Positions 1 to 9,416 of a DNA stretch of 42,440 nucleotides are shown here, one piece after another. The DNA comes from Candidatus Atribacteria bacterium. Its GTDB lineage: Bacteria; Atribacterota; Phoenicimicrobiia; Phoenicimicrobiales; Stramentimicrobiaceae. The stretch is from NCBI GenBank assembly GCA_029556475.1, contig JAKQEP010000122.1, forward strand, positions 1-42,440, in the 5' to 3' direction. The notes under the pieces were generated by a model. That model was not told the DNA's origin. It saw only the letters and a list, made by a program, of their open reading frames with translations, and searched no databases. The position numbers and the translations under genes are program-made. How positions within the stretch are numbered: the stretch's first letter is position 1; each line of letters starts with the position of its first letter.

Positions 1-126
1 AATCGCCTGTACTGCCCTTTCAAAGACATGGATATTCACCGCTGAAAGTGTCTTCATAGTCTTAACAACTGAGTAAAGGTCTTCAGCGCTTTCAATTTTT
101 CGTCTAATACTCTCCAGCATCTGCAT
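1..126 (-). CDS. atpG: N-ATPase gamma subunit, N-terminal part (cut by window edge)
   Basis: The first 42 codons of the central-stalk gamma subunit of an F-type ATPase, whose long coiled coil turns inside the alpha/beta hexamer. The visible part opens MQMLESIRRKIESAEDLY and contains TMKTLSAVNI, matching the N-terminal helix of gamma (a run of the type RRRIxSAxDLxxVVxTMKxLA). The chosen ATG lies eight bases after an AAGGG site formed by the end of atpA; a second ATG follows two codons later. It is the last gene of the atpDCQRBEFAG order, as known for N-ATPases. The C-terminal part is outside the window, so completeness cannot be judged. Confidence 0.9.
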   Translation of the reverse strand, partial: MQMLESIRRKIESAEDLYSVVKTMKTLSAVNIHVFERAVQAI

Positions 127-128
127 AA

Positions 129-1670
129 TTATTGCCCTTGAACCATAGACTGAATAATTTCTTTAACATAATCTATCAGTATATCTTCATCCTGTGGGGA
201 TAATAATTCATTATTATTAATCCGTTCCTCAATCCCGACCAACCGGTCTTCCTTCTTTTCTCTTATCAATCTTTTAAACTCTGAAACCGCAGATTCCTCT
301 ATCCCATCCAGCAAACCATAAGAAATAGCCAGTAAAAAGATTATCTGTTCTAAAACCGAATAGGGATGATATTGGTTTTGTTTTAAAATCTCTCTAATTC
401 TTCTGCCCCTTACCAATATCTTTTCAGTATTTTCATCTAATTGAGTGCCAAAGCGGGAAAAAATTTCTAATTCCTGAAATTGAGAATAACTCAGCCTTAA
501 ATCACCTACTACCTTGCGATAGGCTGCTAATTGAGTCTTTCCTCCTACCCGCGACACCGATTTCCCTACATCAACAGCCGGCAAAATACCGGCTTGAAAT
601 AATTGCGGTGACAGATAAATTTGTCCGTCAGTAATAGAAATCAAATTGGTAGGAATATAGGCGGACAAATTCTGGGCTTCTGTTTCAATAATGGGCAGAG
701 CGGTGAGTGACCCGCCTCCATATTTGCTCTTTAAGTGAGTAGCCCTCTCCAAAAGGCGGGAATGGATATAAAATATATCACCGGGATAGGCCTCCCTTGC
801 CGGCGGTCTTCTCATCAATAAAGATAATTCCCGGTATGAACGGGCATGATGGGTCAAATCATCATAGATGATAAGTACATCTTTGCCCTTTCTCATAAAA
901 TATTCCCCAATGCTGGTAGCAGCATATGGTGCAATATAATTCAAGCCGGGAGTATCTTCTCCCGATGCTATTACCCCAATGCTATAGTCTATTGCTCCTG
1001 ATTCTTTTAATTTAGCAATAACCCTGGTAACTGAAGATAGCTTTTGACCGATAGAGCAATAGATACATATAACATCGCCTTTCTGCTGATTCAATACTGT
1101 ATCAACAGCAATAGCAGTTTTACCGGTTTGCCTGTCACCCAGAATCAGTTCACGCTGACCTCTGCCCACAGGTACCAGAGCATCAACAACCAATAATCCT
1201 GTTTGTAGTGGGACATTTACCGGGTCACGATGCATAATAGGTGGTGCTTCCTGTTCAACCGGCAATCTTTCCACATAATTTATCCGACCTCTCTCGTCAA
1301 GAGGTCTCCCGGCAGGGTCGATAATACGACCCAGCAGCGCCTCTCCCACCGGTACATCCATTACCCGATTAGTTCTTCTTACCTCATCCCCGGAAGACAG
1401 GGTTTTGGATTTATCTAAAAGTATAATATCAACACTATCGGGATTCAGGTTAAAGACCATACCTAAGTTTCCACCCTTGAAGGTCACTATCTCTCCTGAT
1501 TTGGCATTGGGTAGACCATTTGCTCTAACAACTCCTTTACCTACTGAGGTAATTATACCGATCTCCTGAATATCCAGTACAGCTTTAAAATTTTTTACTG
1601 CCTCATCCAGAGAGATAAATGTTTTTTTTATTTCTTTTCCCAATAAAATTGGATTATTGTCTTTTTTCAC
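129..1670 (-). CDS. atpA: N-ATPase alpha subunit
   Basis: Non-catalytic nucleotide-binding subunit of the F1 head (513 residues, normal family size). Visible signatures are the P-loop GDRQTGKT at residues 178-185 and the arginine-finger region [10 protein letters not shown] with Arg374. The start is GTG at 1670; no clear Shine-Dalgarno precedes it and the N-terminal ~30 residues (rich in Lys and Asn) do not resemble the usual alpha N-terminus, so the exact start is uncertain. It is separated from atpF by 66 bases and followed after two bases by atpG. The gene order, not the sequence of alpha alone, identifies it as the N-type (laterally spread, often Na+-linked) ATPase. Confidence 0.95.
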   Translation of the reverse strand: MKKDNNPILLGKEIKKTFISLDEAVKNFKAVLDIQEIGIITSVGKGVVRANGLPNAKSGEIVTFKGGNLGMVFNLNPDSVDIILLDKSKTLSSGDEVRRTNRVMDVPVGEALLGRIIDPAGRPLDERGRINYVERLPVEQEAPPIMHRDPVNVPLQTGLLVVDALVPVGRGQRELILGDRQTGKTAIAVDTVLNQQKGDVICIYCSIGQKLSSVTRVIAKLKESGAIDYSIGVIASGEDTPGLNYIAPYAATSIGEYFMRKGKDVLIIYDDLTHHARSYRELSLLMRRPPAREAYPGDIFYIHSRLLERATHLKSKYGGGSLTALPIIETEAQNLSAYIPTNLISITDGQIYLSPQLFQAGILPAVDVGKSVSRVGGKTQLAAYRKVVGDLRLSYSQFQELEIFSRFGTQLDENTEKILVRGRRIREILKQNQYHPYSVLEQIIFLLAISYGLLDGIEESAVSEFKRLIREKKEDRLVGIEERINNNELLSPQDEDILIDYVKEIIQSMVQGQ

Positions 1671-1736
1671 TTTTTTTTCTAAAACCAGTCACAAATGTTT
1701 TTTTATTAAATTCCAACATCTCCCAACAAAGGGAAA

Positions 1737-2552
1737 CTAGGTAATATCCTGTTTATCTTTTAAATTGACAATCTCTTTGTTTCCCATAAAAATATCTTCG
1801 AATCCCATCTCCAACAGATCTAAATAATGCTCCATACTCCAGGCAATCTTTTTACTCTCCGTTTTTAATTCAATTCCACAAATAAGGTCCGGATAAACAT
1901 AAAAAACAGGAAGTGCATCCCTATCTACCAATTGTTTAACCTTCCTTATCAGTAAATCCTTTGCTTCTTCACTTAAGGGAAAGGCGGTATTTATTTCTAC
2001 TTTATTCTTCCTGATTTGCCCGCCTGACCCTTTAAACTCATCTCTTTTAAATTCCTGCCTTTGACGCCCATCCAATCCTTCCAATTGAGCAATAAAACTG
2101 TTGATTAACTGATCTTCTAATCTGTTATCAGCCAGATCAGCTAATACTTTTTTAGAGATCAGGAATACCTGCTGGCAGGAAAGCTTCCTCAACTCCTTCA
2201 AAAAAGCGTCACGCTGGGCACGTATAGCTCTTTCCCATTCCCCCTGTGCCTCATTGACTGCGACTCTAGCCTCCTCCATCATTTTTCCCCGCTCTGCTTC
2301 AATCTCTCTTTTTATTTTTATCAGATTATCTTCCCATTCCCTTTCCAGTTTCTCTCTGCCTTTTCTCTGTTTCTCAAGTTCCAGTTTTGCATCTTTTTCT
2401 TTCTGCTCAGCTTCAGCAAATTGCTTGCCAATCTGATTCTCCCTCTCATCTATGATATTTATTATCCTGTTAAAAAGAAATTTTTTGAGCAGGAATAACA
2501 GGATCAGAAAGTTAACAATTTGAACTATGACTGTAAATAGATCAACTATCAT
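1737..2552 (-). CDS. atpF: N-ATPase b subunit with delta-like C-terminal domain
   Basis: Peripheral-stalk subunit of 271 residues, far longer than the ~160 of an ordinary bacterial b. Residues 1-25 form one membrane helix, residues ~35-125 a charged coiled coil (runs of Glu/Lys/Arg). Residues ~184-247 read like the C-terminal domain of the delta/OSCP subunit: VEINTAFPLSEEAKDLL, then YPDLICGIEL, matching the family pattern of A-PLS-E and D-LIGGI. No separate atpH (delta) exists in the operon, so this protein probably does both jobs: anchoring in the membrane and gripping the top of F1. The ATG start follows GGGGAAG. The fusion reading is an inference from motif order; the b identity is secure. 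Confidence 0.9.
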   Translation of the reverse strand: MIVDLFTVIVQIVNFLILLFLLKKFLFNRIINIIDERENQIGKQFAEAEQKEKDAKLELEKQRKGREKLEREWEDNLIKIKREIEAERGKMMEEARVAVNEAQGEWERAIRAQRDAFLKELRKLSCQQVFLISKKVLADLADNRLEDQLINSFIAQLEGLDGRQRQEFKRDEFKGSGGQIRKNKVEINTAFPLSEEAKDLLIRKVKQLVDRDALPVFYVYPDLICGIELKTESKKIAWSMEHYLDLLEMGFEDIFMGNKEIVNLKDKQDIT

Positions 2553-2561
2553 AATCTTCCC

Positions 2562-2831
2562 CTATTGACTTAAAATATAATTCCAGAAGGGATTGGCAAA
2601 GATAAGAATTATAGAAATTACCAGACAATAAATTCCCGTGGATTCGACCATAGCCATGCCCACAAATAACGTTCTGGTGATGGTATTGGCCTCATCAGGC
2701 TGCTGGGCAATGGCACCAAGTGCCCTGGCTAAAGCTAAACCCTCTCCGATAGCAGGAGCTATGGAGCCGATAGCCATAGTAATCCCGGCTGTAAAAATTG
2801 AGGCGACTGCAATTAAATCAACACTACTCAT
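2562..2831 (-). CDS. atpE: N-ATPase c subunit (rotor ring), two-carboxylate type
   Basis: Two-helix rotor-ring proteolipid, 89 residues from the chosen ATG. Helix 1 has AIGEG with Glu30 at the position of Gln32 of the Ilyobacter tartaricus Na+ c-ring; helix 2 has VESTGIY with Glu63, Ser64 and Thr65, matching its Glu65-Ser66-Thr67. The Ser and Thr are Na+-site residues in that enzyme, and a Glu in helix 1 gives two carboxylates per subunit, as in other N-ATPases. Coupling ion (Na+ or H+) is therefore not decided by sequence alone. An upstream GTG at 2840 is also in frame, but ATG 2831 has GGAAG eight bases before it. It overlaps the atpB stop by eight bases. Confidence 0.93.
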   Translation of the reverse strand: MSSVDLIAVASIFTAGITMAIGSIAPAIGEGLALARALGAIAQQPDEANTITRTLFVGMAMVESTGIYCLVISIILIFANPFWNYILSQ

Positions 2832-3537
2832 TATTTTCACTTCCTTCCTTTCCTTTTTTCATTTGTAGTTCATTCTCCGCCTGTGCTGCAGATGCTATAT
2901 AAACCGTAGCAAGAATGGTAAATATGTAAGCCTGTATCTGACCTATTAACAGTCCAAATACCTGCATAATAACGGGAAGAAATAGAGGAGCTATAATCAA
3001 TAGAATTCCGGCAATCAAGGAGCCGCTCATAATGTTTCCAAAGAGCCGTACTGCCAGGGCTAAAGTCCGTGAAAACTCCCCGATGATATTAAAGGGCAGC
3101 ATCAGAACTGATGGTTCCAGATACTGTTTGAGATATTTTTTCACGCCAATCCTTGAAATTCCATAGATGGGAATGGCAAAAAAGACACAAATAGCCAGTG
3201 CCGCTGTTGTTGAAAGTGAACCGGTTGGCGGACGAAACCCTGGAATTATATCCAGCAGATTGGAAAGAGAGATAAATAAAAAGAGGCTTCCCAAAAAAGG
3301 AATAAACGGGTCAGGATTCTGCTGGGTAATCTCTCTAATCTGTTCACGGATAAAACCAATTACCACCTCTAAAGAGACTTGCCAGCGGCTCATTTTAGGT
3401 TTTACAACCAGATTTCTGGTAGCCAACCAGCTAATCAAAACCAGAACCAGCATCACCAGCCAGGTAAAAACGATAGTGGCATTTAGGTTAAATCCCTCCC
3501 ACTGCCAGTATATTATGTGATCAGGGGTAATTTTCAT
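2824..3537 (-). CDS. atpB: N-ATPase a subunit (ion channel stator)
   Basis: Membrane stator subunit of 237 residues with about five to six hydrophobic helices; it forms the two half-channels that load and unload the c-ring. The essential arginine is visible as Arg164 in RTLALAVRLFGN, followed by the final helices with IQAYIFTILATVYIASA. Start ATG has a strong GGAGG upstream, four bases after the atpR stop. The end overlaps atpE, implying translational coupling so that a single a subunit and many c subunits come from adjoining cistrons. Confidence 0.95.
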   Translation of the reverse strand: MKITPDHIIYWQWEGFNLNATIVFTWLVMLVLVLISWLATRNLVVKPKMSRWQVSLEVVIGFIREQIREITQQNPDPFIPFLGSLFLFISLSNLLDIIPGFRPPTGSLSTTAALAICVFFAIPIYGISRIGVKKYLKQYLEPSVLMLPFNIIGEFSRTLALAVRLFGNIMSGSLIAGILLIIAPLFLPVIMQVFGLLIGQIQAYIFTILATVYIASAAQAENELQMKKGKEGSENNE

Positions 3538-3540
3538 TTC

Positions 3541-3858
3541 TTATTCCTCCCCTTCTTTTTGCCGTACTTTATCAGAAGAAAACTTCTTCTTGTCCAGATA
3601 GTTTCCTTTTAAGAGACTGGCTAATACTATTCTGGTTACAATAAATCCCATTAGCCAGAATAGAATAGAAGCCCACTTTCCTGAGCGGGCAATAAAATAT
3701 AATATCACAAAAATAATGGCAGTTCTAATAACATAGCTGAGTATGGTTAGCACAATAGGATATCTTGCCTTACTCATATGGCACAAGGTAAGCCAGAGCC
3801 CACCAAAATAGAATAAACCTGATAAACAACCTAAAACTATAAAAAAGAATTGATTAAT
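3541..3858 (-). CDS. atpR: N-ATPase subunit AtpR, apparently with ATT start codon
   Basis: Small membrane protein specific to N-ATPase operons. Read from TTG at 3786 it has only 81 residues and two hydrophobic helices, but the same frame is open upstream to 3858 and encodes another hydrophobic segment ending LFYFGGLWLTL, the typical first helix of AtpR. In that upstream stretch no ATG, GTG or TTG exists; an in-frame ATT at 3858 sits eight bases after GGGAG. I therefore give 3858 as the start (105 residues), with ATA at 3861 as the alternative. The later helices carry an Arg each (VIRTAII and VTRIVLAS); such arginines are thought to meet c-subunit carboxylates during ring assembly. The start codon is an inference; the gene identity rests on position and helix pattern. 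Confidence 0.75.
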   Translation of the reverse strand: MNQFFFIVLGCLSGLFYFGGLWLTLCHMSKARYPIVLTILSYVIRTAIIFVILYFIARSGKWASILFWLMGFIVTRIVLASLLKGNYLDKKKFSSDKVRQKEGEE

Positions 3859-3876
3859 TATTTTTACTCCCTCTCT

Positions 3877-4201
3877 CTATTCTTCTTCTCTCTCTTTTTC
3901 AATCAGCTTGCGTTCCTTTTGTACCCAATACCAGGCATTCCAGCAACCCAAGGCAATGCCTAAAATGAGAAAGGTCAAAGTCCAGGATATCCGTCCGGTC
4001 AATTTCCTGTCCAACCATAATCCTATGATAATTCCTATAATGGTGGGAATCATTACAGACCATCCCACAACACCGAATAAGCCAAATCCCATCCAGATAG
4101 CCCGATTTTTTTTACTCTGAGCTCTTATCTTTCTTTTTTCCTTACTTTCAATCTCATTCATAAATTCTTCTTCTTTTTTAATATCTGAATGTTCGCTTTT
4201 T

Positions 4202-4209
<8 letters not shown>
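3877..4209 (-). CDS. atpQ: N-ATPase subunit AtpQ (ATPase gene 1 type)
   Basis: A 110-residue protein with a charged N-terminus (~35 residues rich in Lys and Glu) and two membrane helices around residues 43-65 and 75-97, the second containing LGIALGCWNAWYWVQKE. This is the layout of the AtpI/ATPase-gene-1 family found between atpC and atpR in N-ATPase operons. Its role is usually described as helping c-ring assembly or cation handling; the exact function is not established. The ATG overlaps the atpC stop by eight bases, so it is likely translationally coupled. Confidence 0.85.
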
Positions 4210-6036
<1,827 letters not shown>

Positions 6037-6120
6037 CTAAATTGTAAATCTATTTCTTATTTTATATCATTTTATAATATTATAGAAAGCAATAGTAGGT
6101 AGCCAGGCAAAACTAAAATT

Positions 6121-7569
6121 CTAATCAACCTGTATTATTTTAAGTGAATCGGTGCCTCCTGTCTTTTTTCTGATGGTACCCTCAGTTAAAATTACATAAT
6201 CCCTCTTTTTAACCAGTCTTTTCTCTTTAAGAAAATCCATAATGTTCCCAAACATATCCAAACTTGCCTTGGAAATAAGAAAAGGAAAAACACCATATGA
6301 AAAGGTTAAAAAACGAACAATATCCGGATTGGCAGTAAAGGCCAGTATCCAGCAATGTGGTTTCAACCGGGAAATTCTCCTGGCAGTGTTGCCGCTCTCG
6401 GTAGGTGTCACAATATATTTTGCTTCAAATATCTGACTGCTGTCCAAAGTATGTAATGAAATAACATCCTCAACAGATGGTTTCTCCTCCCAGAAGGCAG
6501 AGCGTAAACTGTCATAGCAGGAAGCATGACTTTGAAAGCCACGATAATTTTTTTCGGTAGTAACAGCAATATCAGCCATCATTTTCGTTACCTCCACCGG
6601 ATATTTACCCACAGCGGTCTCTTCTGAAAGCATAGTAGCATCGGTACCATCCAGTATGGCATTAGCCACATCTGTTACCTCTGAACGAGTAGGGCGAATA
6701 TTTTCGGTCATTGAAACCAGCATCTGAGTTGCAGTTATTACCGGTCTGCTCATTTTATTGGCCCGCATAATGAGGTTTTTTTGTATGACCGGTATCTCTT
6801 CAATGCTAACCTGAACACCCAGGTCACCTCGGGCAACCATAATAGCATCGCTCACCAATAATATCTCTTCTATATTTTTCAATGCCTCTTCCCGTTCAAT
6901 TTTAGCAACTGTAAAAATTTCCTTTCCCTTTTTACGGGCATATTCTTTTACTTTTATTATGTCCTCAGCTTTTTCTACAAAGGAGATGCCAAATATGTTG
7001 ACACCTTCTTCCAGTCCAAATGATATTAATTCTAAATCCTGCTCACTTACCGGCTCCAGCAAAATATTTGCCTTGGGTAGGTTTAGTCCTTTGTGTGAAT
7101 CTATTTTCCCTCCAATTAAAACTCGACAGATTACCACATCATTTTCCTTAGAAATATCGGTAACAAGCAATTGAATAAAGCCGTCATAGAGGTAAATTAA
7201 GCTGTTAACCCTGACACTCTGAAGCAGGTTTTTATATTCAACTGGGATTATAGAACCATTACCCTTGATATCACGAGTTGTTAATCTTATAGTTTGACCT
7301 TTCTTTAAGAGAATAGGACCATTTTCTATCTCACCAATTCTGATTTTAGGCCCGGGAATATCCATCATTACCGGTATGGAGATTTTTAGTTCTTTTTCTA
7401 TCTCCCGTATATGGGATAATGTTTCCCGGTGAAATTCCAAAGTATCATGAGCTAAATTAATACGGGCAACATTCATACCGGCCATAGCTAATTTTCTGAT
7501 AACTTTTTTGCTATGAGAAGATGGGCCAAGAGTGCATACAATTTTAGTTTTTGATGCCGGAAACTTCAT
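6121..7569 (-). CDS. pyk: Pyruvate kinase, predicted K+-independent type
   Basis: Converts phosphoenolpyruvate and ADP to pyruvate and ATP. 482 residues from ATG 7569, which has AAGGAG six bases upstream; the open frame extends to 7614 but that part reads through a hairpin. Visible: KTKIVCTLGPSS at the start, AKIER (catalytic Lys), MARGDLGVQV and TATQMLVSM, then the C-terminal domain with VTPTESGNTARRISR. The monovalent-cation region reads DIPGPKIRIG rather than DTKGPEIRTG; Lys at the position of muscle Glu117 is the known mark of K+-independent pyruvate kinases. The phrase ARINLAHD also lacks the serine K+ ligand of NFSHG. It follows the ATPase operon promoter region in the opposite order: pyk ends 141 bases before atpD begins, so read-through into the ATPase operon is possible. 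Confidence 0.96.
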   Translation of the reverse strand: MKFPASKTKIVCTLGPSSHSKKVIRKLAMAGMNVARINLAHDTLEFHRETLSHIREIEKELKISIPVMMDIPGPKIRIGEIENGPILLKKGQTIRLTTRDIKGNGSIIPVEYKNLLQSVRVNSLIYLYDGFIQLLVTDISKENDVVICRVLIGGKIDSHKGLNLPKANILLEPVSEQDLELISFGLEEGVNIFGISFVEKAEDIIKVKEYARKKGKEIFTVAKIEREEALKNIEEILLVSDAIMVARGDLGVQVSIEEIPVIQKNLIMRANKMSRPVITATQMLVSMTENIRPTRSEVTDVANAILDGTDATMLSEETAVGKYPVEVTKMMADIAVTTEKNYRGFQSHASCYDSLRSAFWEEKPSVEDVISLHTLDSSQIFEAKYIVTPTESGNTARRISRLKPHCWILAFTANPDIVRFLTFSYGVFPFLISKASLDMFGNIMDFLKEKRLVKKRDYVILTEGTIRKKTGGTDSLKIIQVD

Positions 7570-7590
7570 CTTTTTCTCCTTAGTGCCTAT

Positions 7591-7612
7591 GTCAACCATT
7601 GGGATGGTTGAC
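7591..7612. repeat. Perfect 9-bp palindrome with 4-base loop upstream of pyk
   Basis: GTCAACCAT (7591-7599) and ATGGTTGAC (7604-7612) pair perfectly around TGGG. It lies about 20 bases before the pyk start codon and close to its Shine-Dalgarno, so it may be an operator or an RNA hairpin in the leader. It directly touches the left heptamer array of the next element. Confidence 0.6.
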
Positions 7613-7613
7613 A

Positions 7614-7742
7614 AGTTTTTAGTTTTTGGTTTTTAGTTTTTAGTCCGAAAGTTTAGTAGTTTGACCTCTGTTTTTATACTTTCTATTTTACCTATAACTA
7701 CTTTGAATTTTATTATTAACTATAAACTATGAACTATAAACC
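7614..7742. repeat. Heptamer-bounded intergenic element 1
   Basis: Left arm 7614-7644: four heptads (AGTTTTT three times, GGTTTTT once) plus AGT. Right arm 7715-7742: ATTAACT, ATAAACT, ATGAACT, ATAAACC. Read on opposite strands both arms follow the same pattern (purine-rich, ending ACY), so the element is an imperfect inverted repeat around a ~70-base AT-rich centre. The remaining bases up to 7998 show no gene; a 33-codon plus-strand ORF there has no support. Confidence 0.6.
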
Positions 7743-7998
7743 CTATGTTCACAATTATCTTAGTAGCTAGAACATGGGATATAGAATATCTCACCCTATG
7801 AAAAGTAAGAAAAAATTACCAGGTTATCTAACTACTACATTCGCCTTCCCCTGTAGCCGAATTCAATCTGTATAAAACAATGATAGAACACGTTTCACTA
7901 TTTTAGGAATTCTTATATTATTATACATTCTGCTTATATGAATTGATAATTAAAGTGGGGAAAAGGGAGAGATTATTAATTAAAAAAGATATCTAAGG

Positions 7999-8397
7999 TT
8001 ATTTGTTTCGGGTAAGAGATTGAATTATTAACCCAATACCCACTATAACCAGAATAACAGGCCAGAATTTGACCAGAACAAAATGGGGAAAGAAACTTTT
8101 AGCTAAAAAGAATAGTCCTAACATAATAAGTATTACTCCTCCCCAGATATTTTTATTTCTGCCCTCATGACCATCTGAGCTGGAATAATCCTTCTCTTGT
8201 ACCGGCAACTCTTCGGGATTCAGGGGAATAATAATCCAGGCAATTATATAAGCGATGACCCCCACTCCGCCAAGAAAAACTACCAGTATTGCTAAAAGTC
8301 GGATTAAGGTTGGGTCAATCTCAAAATATTCGGCAATTCCTCCGCAAACTCCACCAATAATGCTATCTTTTTTAGAACGATAAAGTTTTTTCGCCAT
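7999..8397 (-). CDS. PspC-domain membrane protein
   Basis: 132 residues. Residues 1-60 are a PspC domain (KDSIIGGVCGGIAEYFEIDPTLIRLL, then a membrane helix with AYIIAWIIIPLNP); two further hydrophobic segments near the C-terminus (GVILIMLGLFFLAKSF and FWPVILVIVGIGLIIQSL) resemble the LiaF-type membrane module. Such proteins take part in envelope-stress responses, either as regulators or as membrane sensors. AGGAGG sits nine bases before the ATG. Nothing else of a phage-shock system is next to it, so its partner is unknown. Confidence 0.88.
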   Translation of the reverse strand: MAKKLYRSKKDSIIGGVCGGIAEYFEIDPTLIRLLAILVVFLGGVGVIAYIIAWIIIPLNPEELPVQEKDYSSSDGHEGRNKNIWGGVILIMLGLFFLAKSFFPHFVLVKFWPVILVIVGIGLIIQSLTRNK

Positions 8398-8437
8398 TAA
8401 CAGGTTCCTCCTGATTTATAAAAAGCGTTTATACTAT

Positions 8438-8947
8438 TTATTTTTTAAGATTCAAAAGGTAACGTTCTTCTGTTAGGTTTTGACCCCATAAAAAGTGTGT
8501 TTTTTTGTCATCCAGTTTAAATCCGAATCTCTTATAAAGAATCCTGGCTGCAGTTAGGTGCTCTAAGGTCCAAAGATAAATACTATGGTAGCCAGCTTCC
8601 TGGCTAAAAGCGATAGTTTTTTCCACCAATATTTTTCCCAGCCCTATTCCTCGATAGTCAGGATGAATTAAAAACCAGCGAAATTGAACTTGCTGGGGTG
8701 ACCTTTCCATTATAGTCACCGTACCGATTGCTTTCCCCTTATCCTCGGCAATCCACAGCCTGCTTCTTCCTTCCTGATATTGTCTGGCAAACTCCACAAT
8801 TCCTTCGGCTACATATGCTTCAAACTCATGGTTCAGCTGGTATTCTTTATGGTACAGTTCACCATGCATTGATAGCACTATCCCCAGGTCTCCATACTGA
8901 AAATCATTCCTAATAATAACATCCTTCAAAGAATGCTGATGAGGCAT
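8438..8947 (-). CDS. GNAT-family N-acetyltransferase
   Basis: 169 residues. The acetyl-CoA-binding motif A is visible as HPDYRGIGLGKILVEK (RGIGLG at 99-104), followed by the C-terminal ARILYKRFGFK typical of GNAT domains. The N-terminal part (SMHGELYHKEYQLNHEFEAYVAEGI) resembles the acetyltransferase halves of MarR-GNAT proteins, but no MarR domain is present. Substrate unknown. It lies 40 bases upstream of the PspC gene in the same direction, so the two may be co-transcribed. Confidence 0.85.
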   Translation of the reverse strand: MPHQHSLKDVIIRNDFQYGDLGIVLSMHGELYHKEYQLNHEFEAYVAEGIVEFARQYQEGRSRLWIAEDKGKAIGTVTIMERSPQQVQFRWFLIHPDYRGIGLGKILVEKTIAFSQEAGYHSIYLWTLEHLTAARILYKRFGFKLDDKKTHFLWGQNLTEERYLLNLKK

Positions 8948-8991
8948 GATTTCAATTTGATCCTTTTTTAAAAATAGTAAAAATAAAAAAA

Positions 8992-9086
8992 TGGCGGAGA
9001 GAGAGGGATTCGAACCCTCGGAGCGGACTTAAAATCCGCTCAATTGCTTAGCAGGCAACCACCTTCGGCCTCTCGGTCATCTCTCC
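8992..9086 (-). tRNA. tRNA-Ser, anticodon GCU
   Basis: 95 bases including an encoded CCA. The acceptor stem GGAGAGA pairs with TCTCTCC, with discriminator G. The anticodon loop is CTGCTAA between TTGC and GCAA, giving anticodon GCU, which reads AGC and AGU codons. The long class II variable arm (GAGCGGA with TCCGCTC) and the T-arm GGTTCGAATCC are all visible. A T-run follows the CCA directly. Confidence 0.97.
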
Positions 9087-9092
9087 GATTAA

Positions 9093-9121
9093 AGTATAGC
9101 ATAATAGCACATTTGAGGCAA
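9093..9121 (-). promoter_or_regulatory. Promoter of tRNA-Ser
   Basis: On the minus strand TTGCCT (9121-9116), a 17-base spacer and TATACT (9098-9093), ending six bases before the first base of the tRNA. Spacing and position are those expected for a sigma-70 promoter of a stable RNA. Confidence 0.7.
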
Positions 9122-9278
9122 CAAAAAAATAGAGTCAGATTAAAAAACTGACCATGTTAACTAACCAAATATTACATTTTTTACTGAAACTATCAAATGT
9201 TATAGTTATTTATTTTTTAAGAATGTTGTTAATATTTTTATGAAAAGACACTTTTAATATTAAAACATTTAGTTGGCA

Positions 9279-9307
9279 ATGACAAAAAAAGGAAAGACAT
9301 TTATAAT
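9279..9307 (+). promoter_or_regulatory. Putative promoter of mnmG
   Basis: ATGACA (9279-9284), 17 bases, TATAAT (9302-9307). It would give a ~100-base leader before the TTG start at 9417. The rest of 9122-9416 is AT-rich and holds no gene or RNA that I can recognise. Confidence 0.5.
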
Positions 9308-9416
9308 AGTAATTAAAAAACTTTAATCCTTAGAATTAAAAGAAAAAATATATGAATTAATTAACATAGGTTATCTTTTTTTATTGGAACGATGGAAATT
9401 TTTTGAGGATGAAAAT

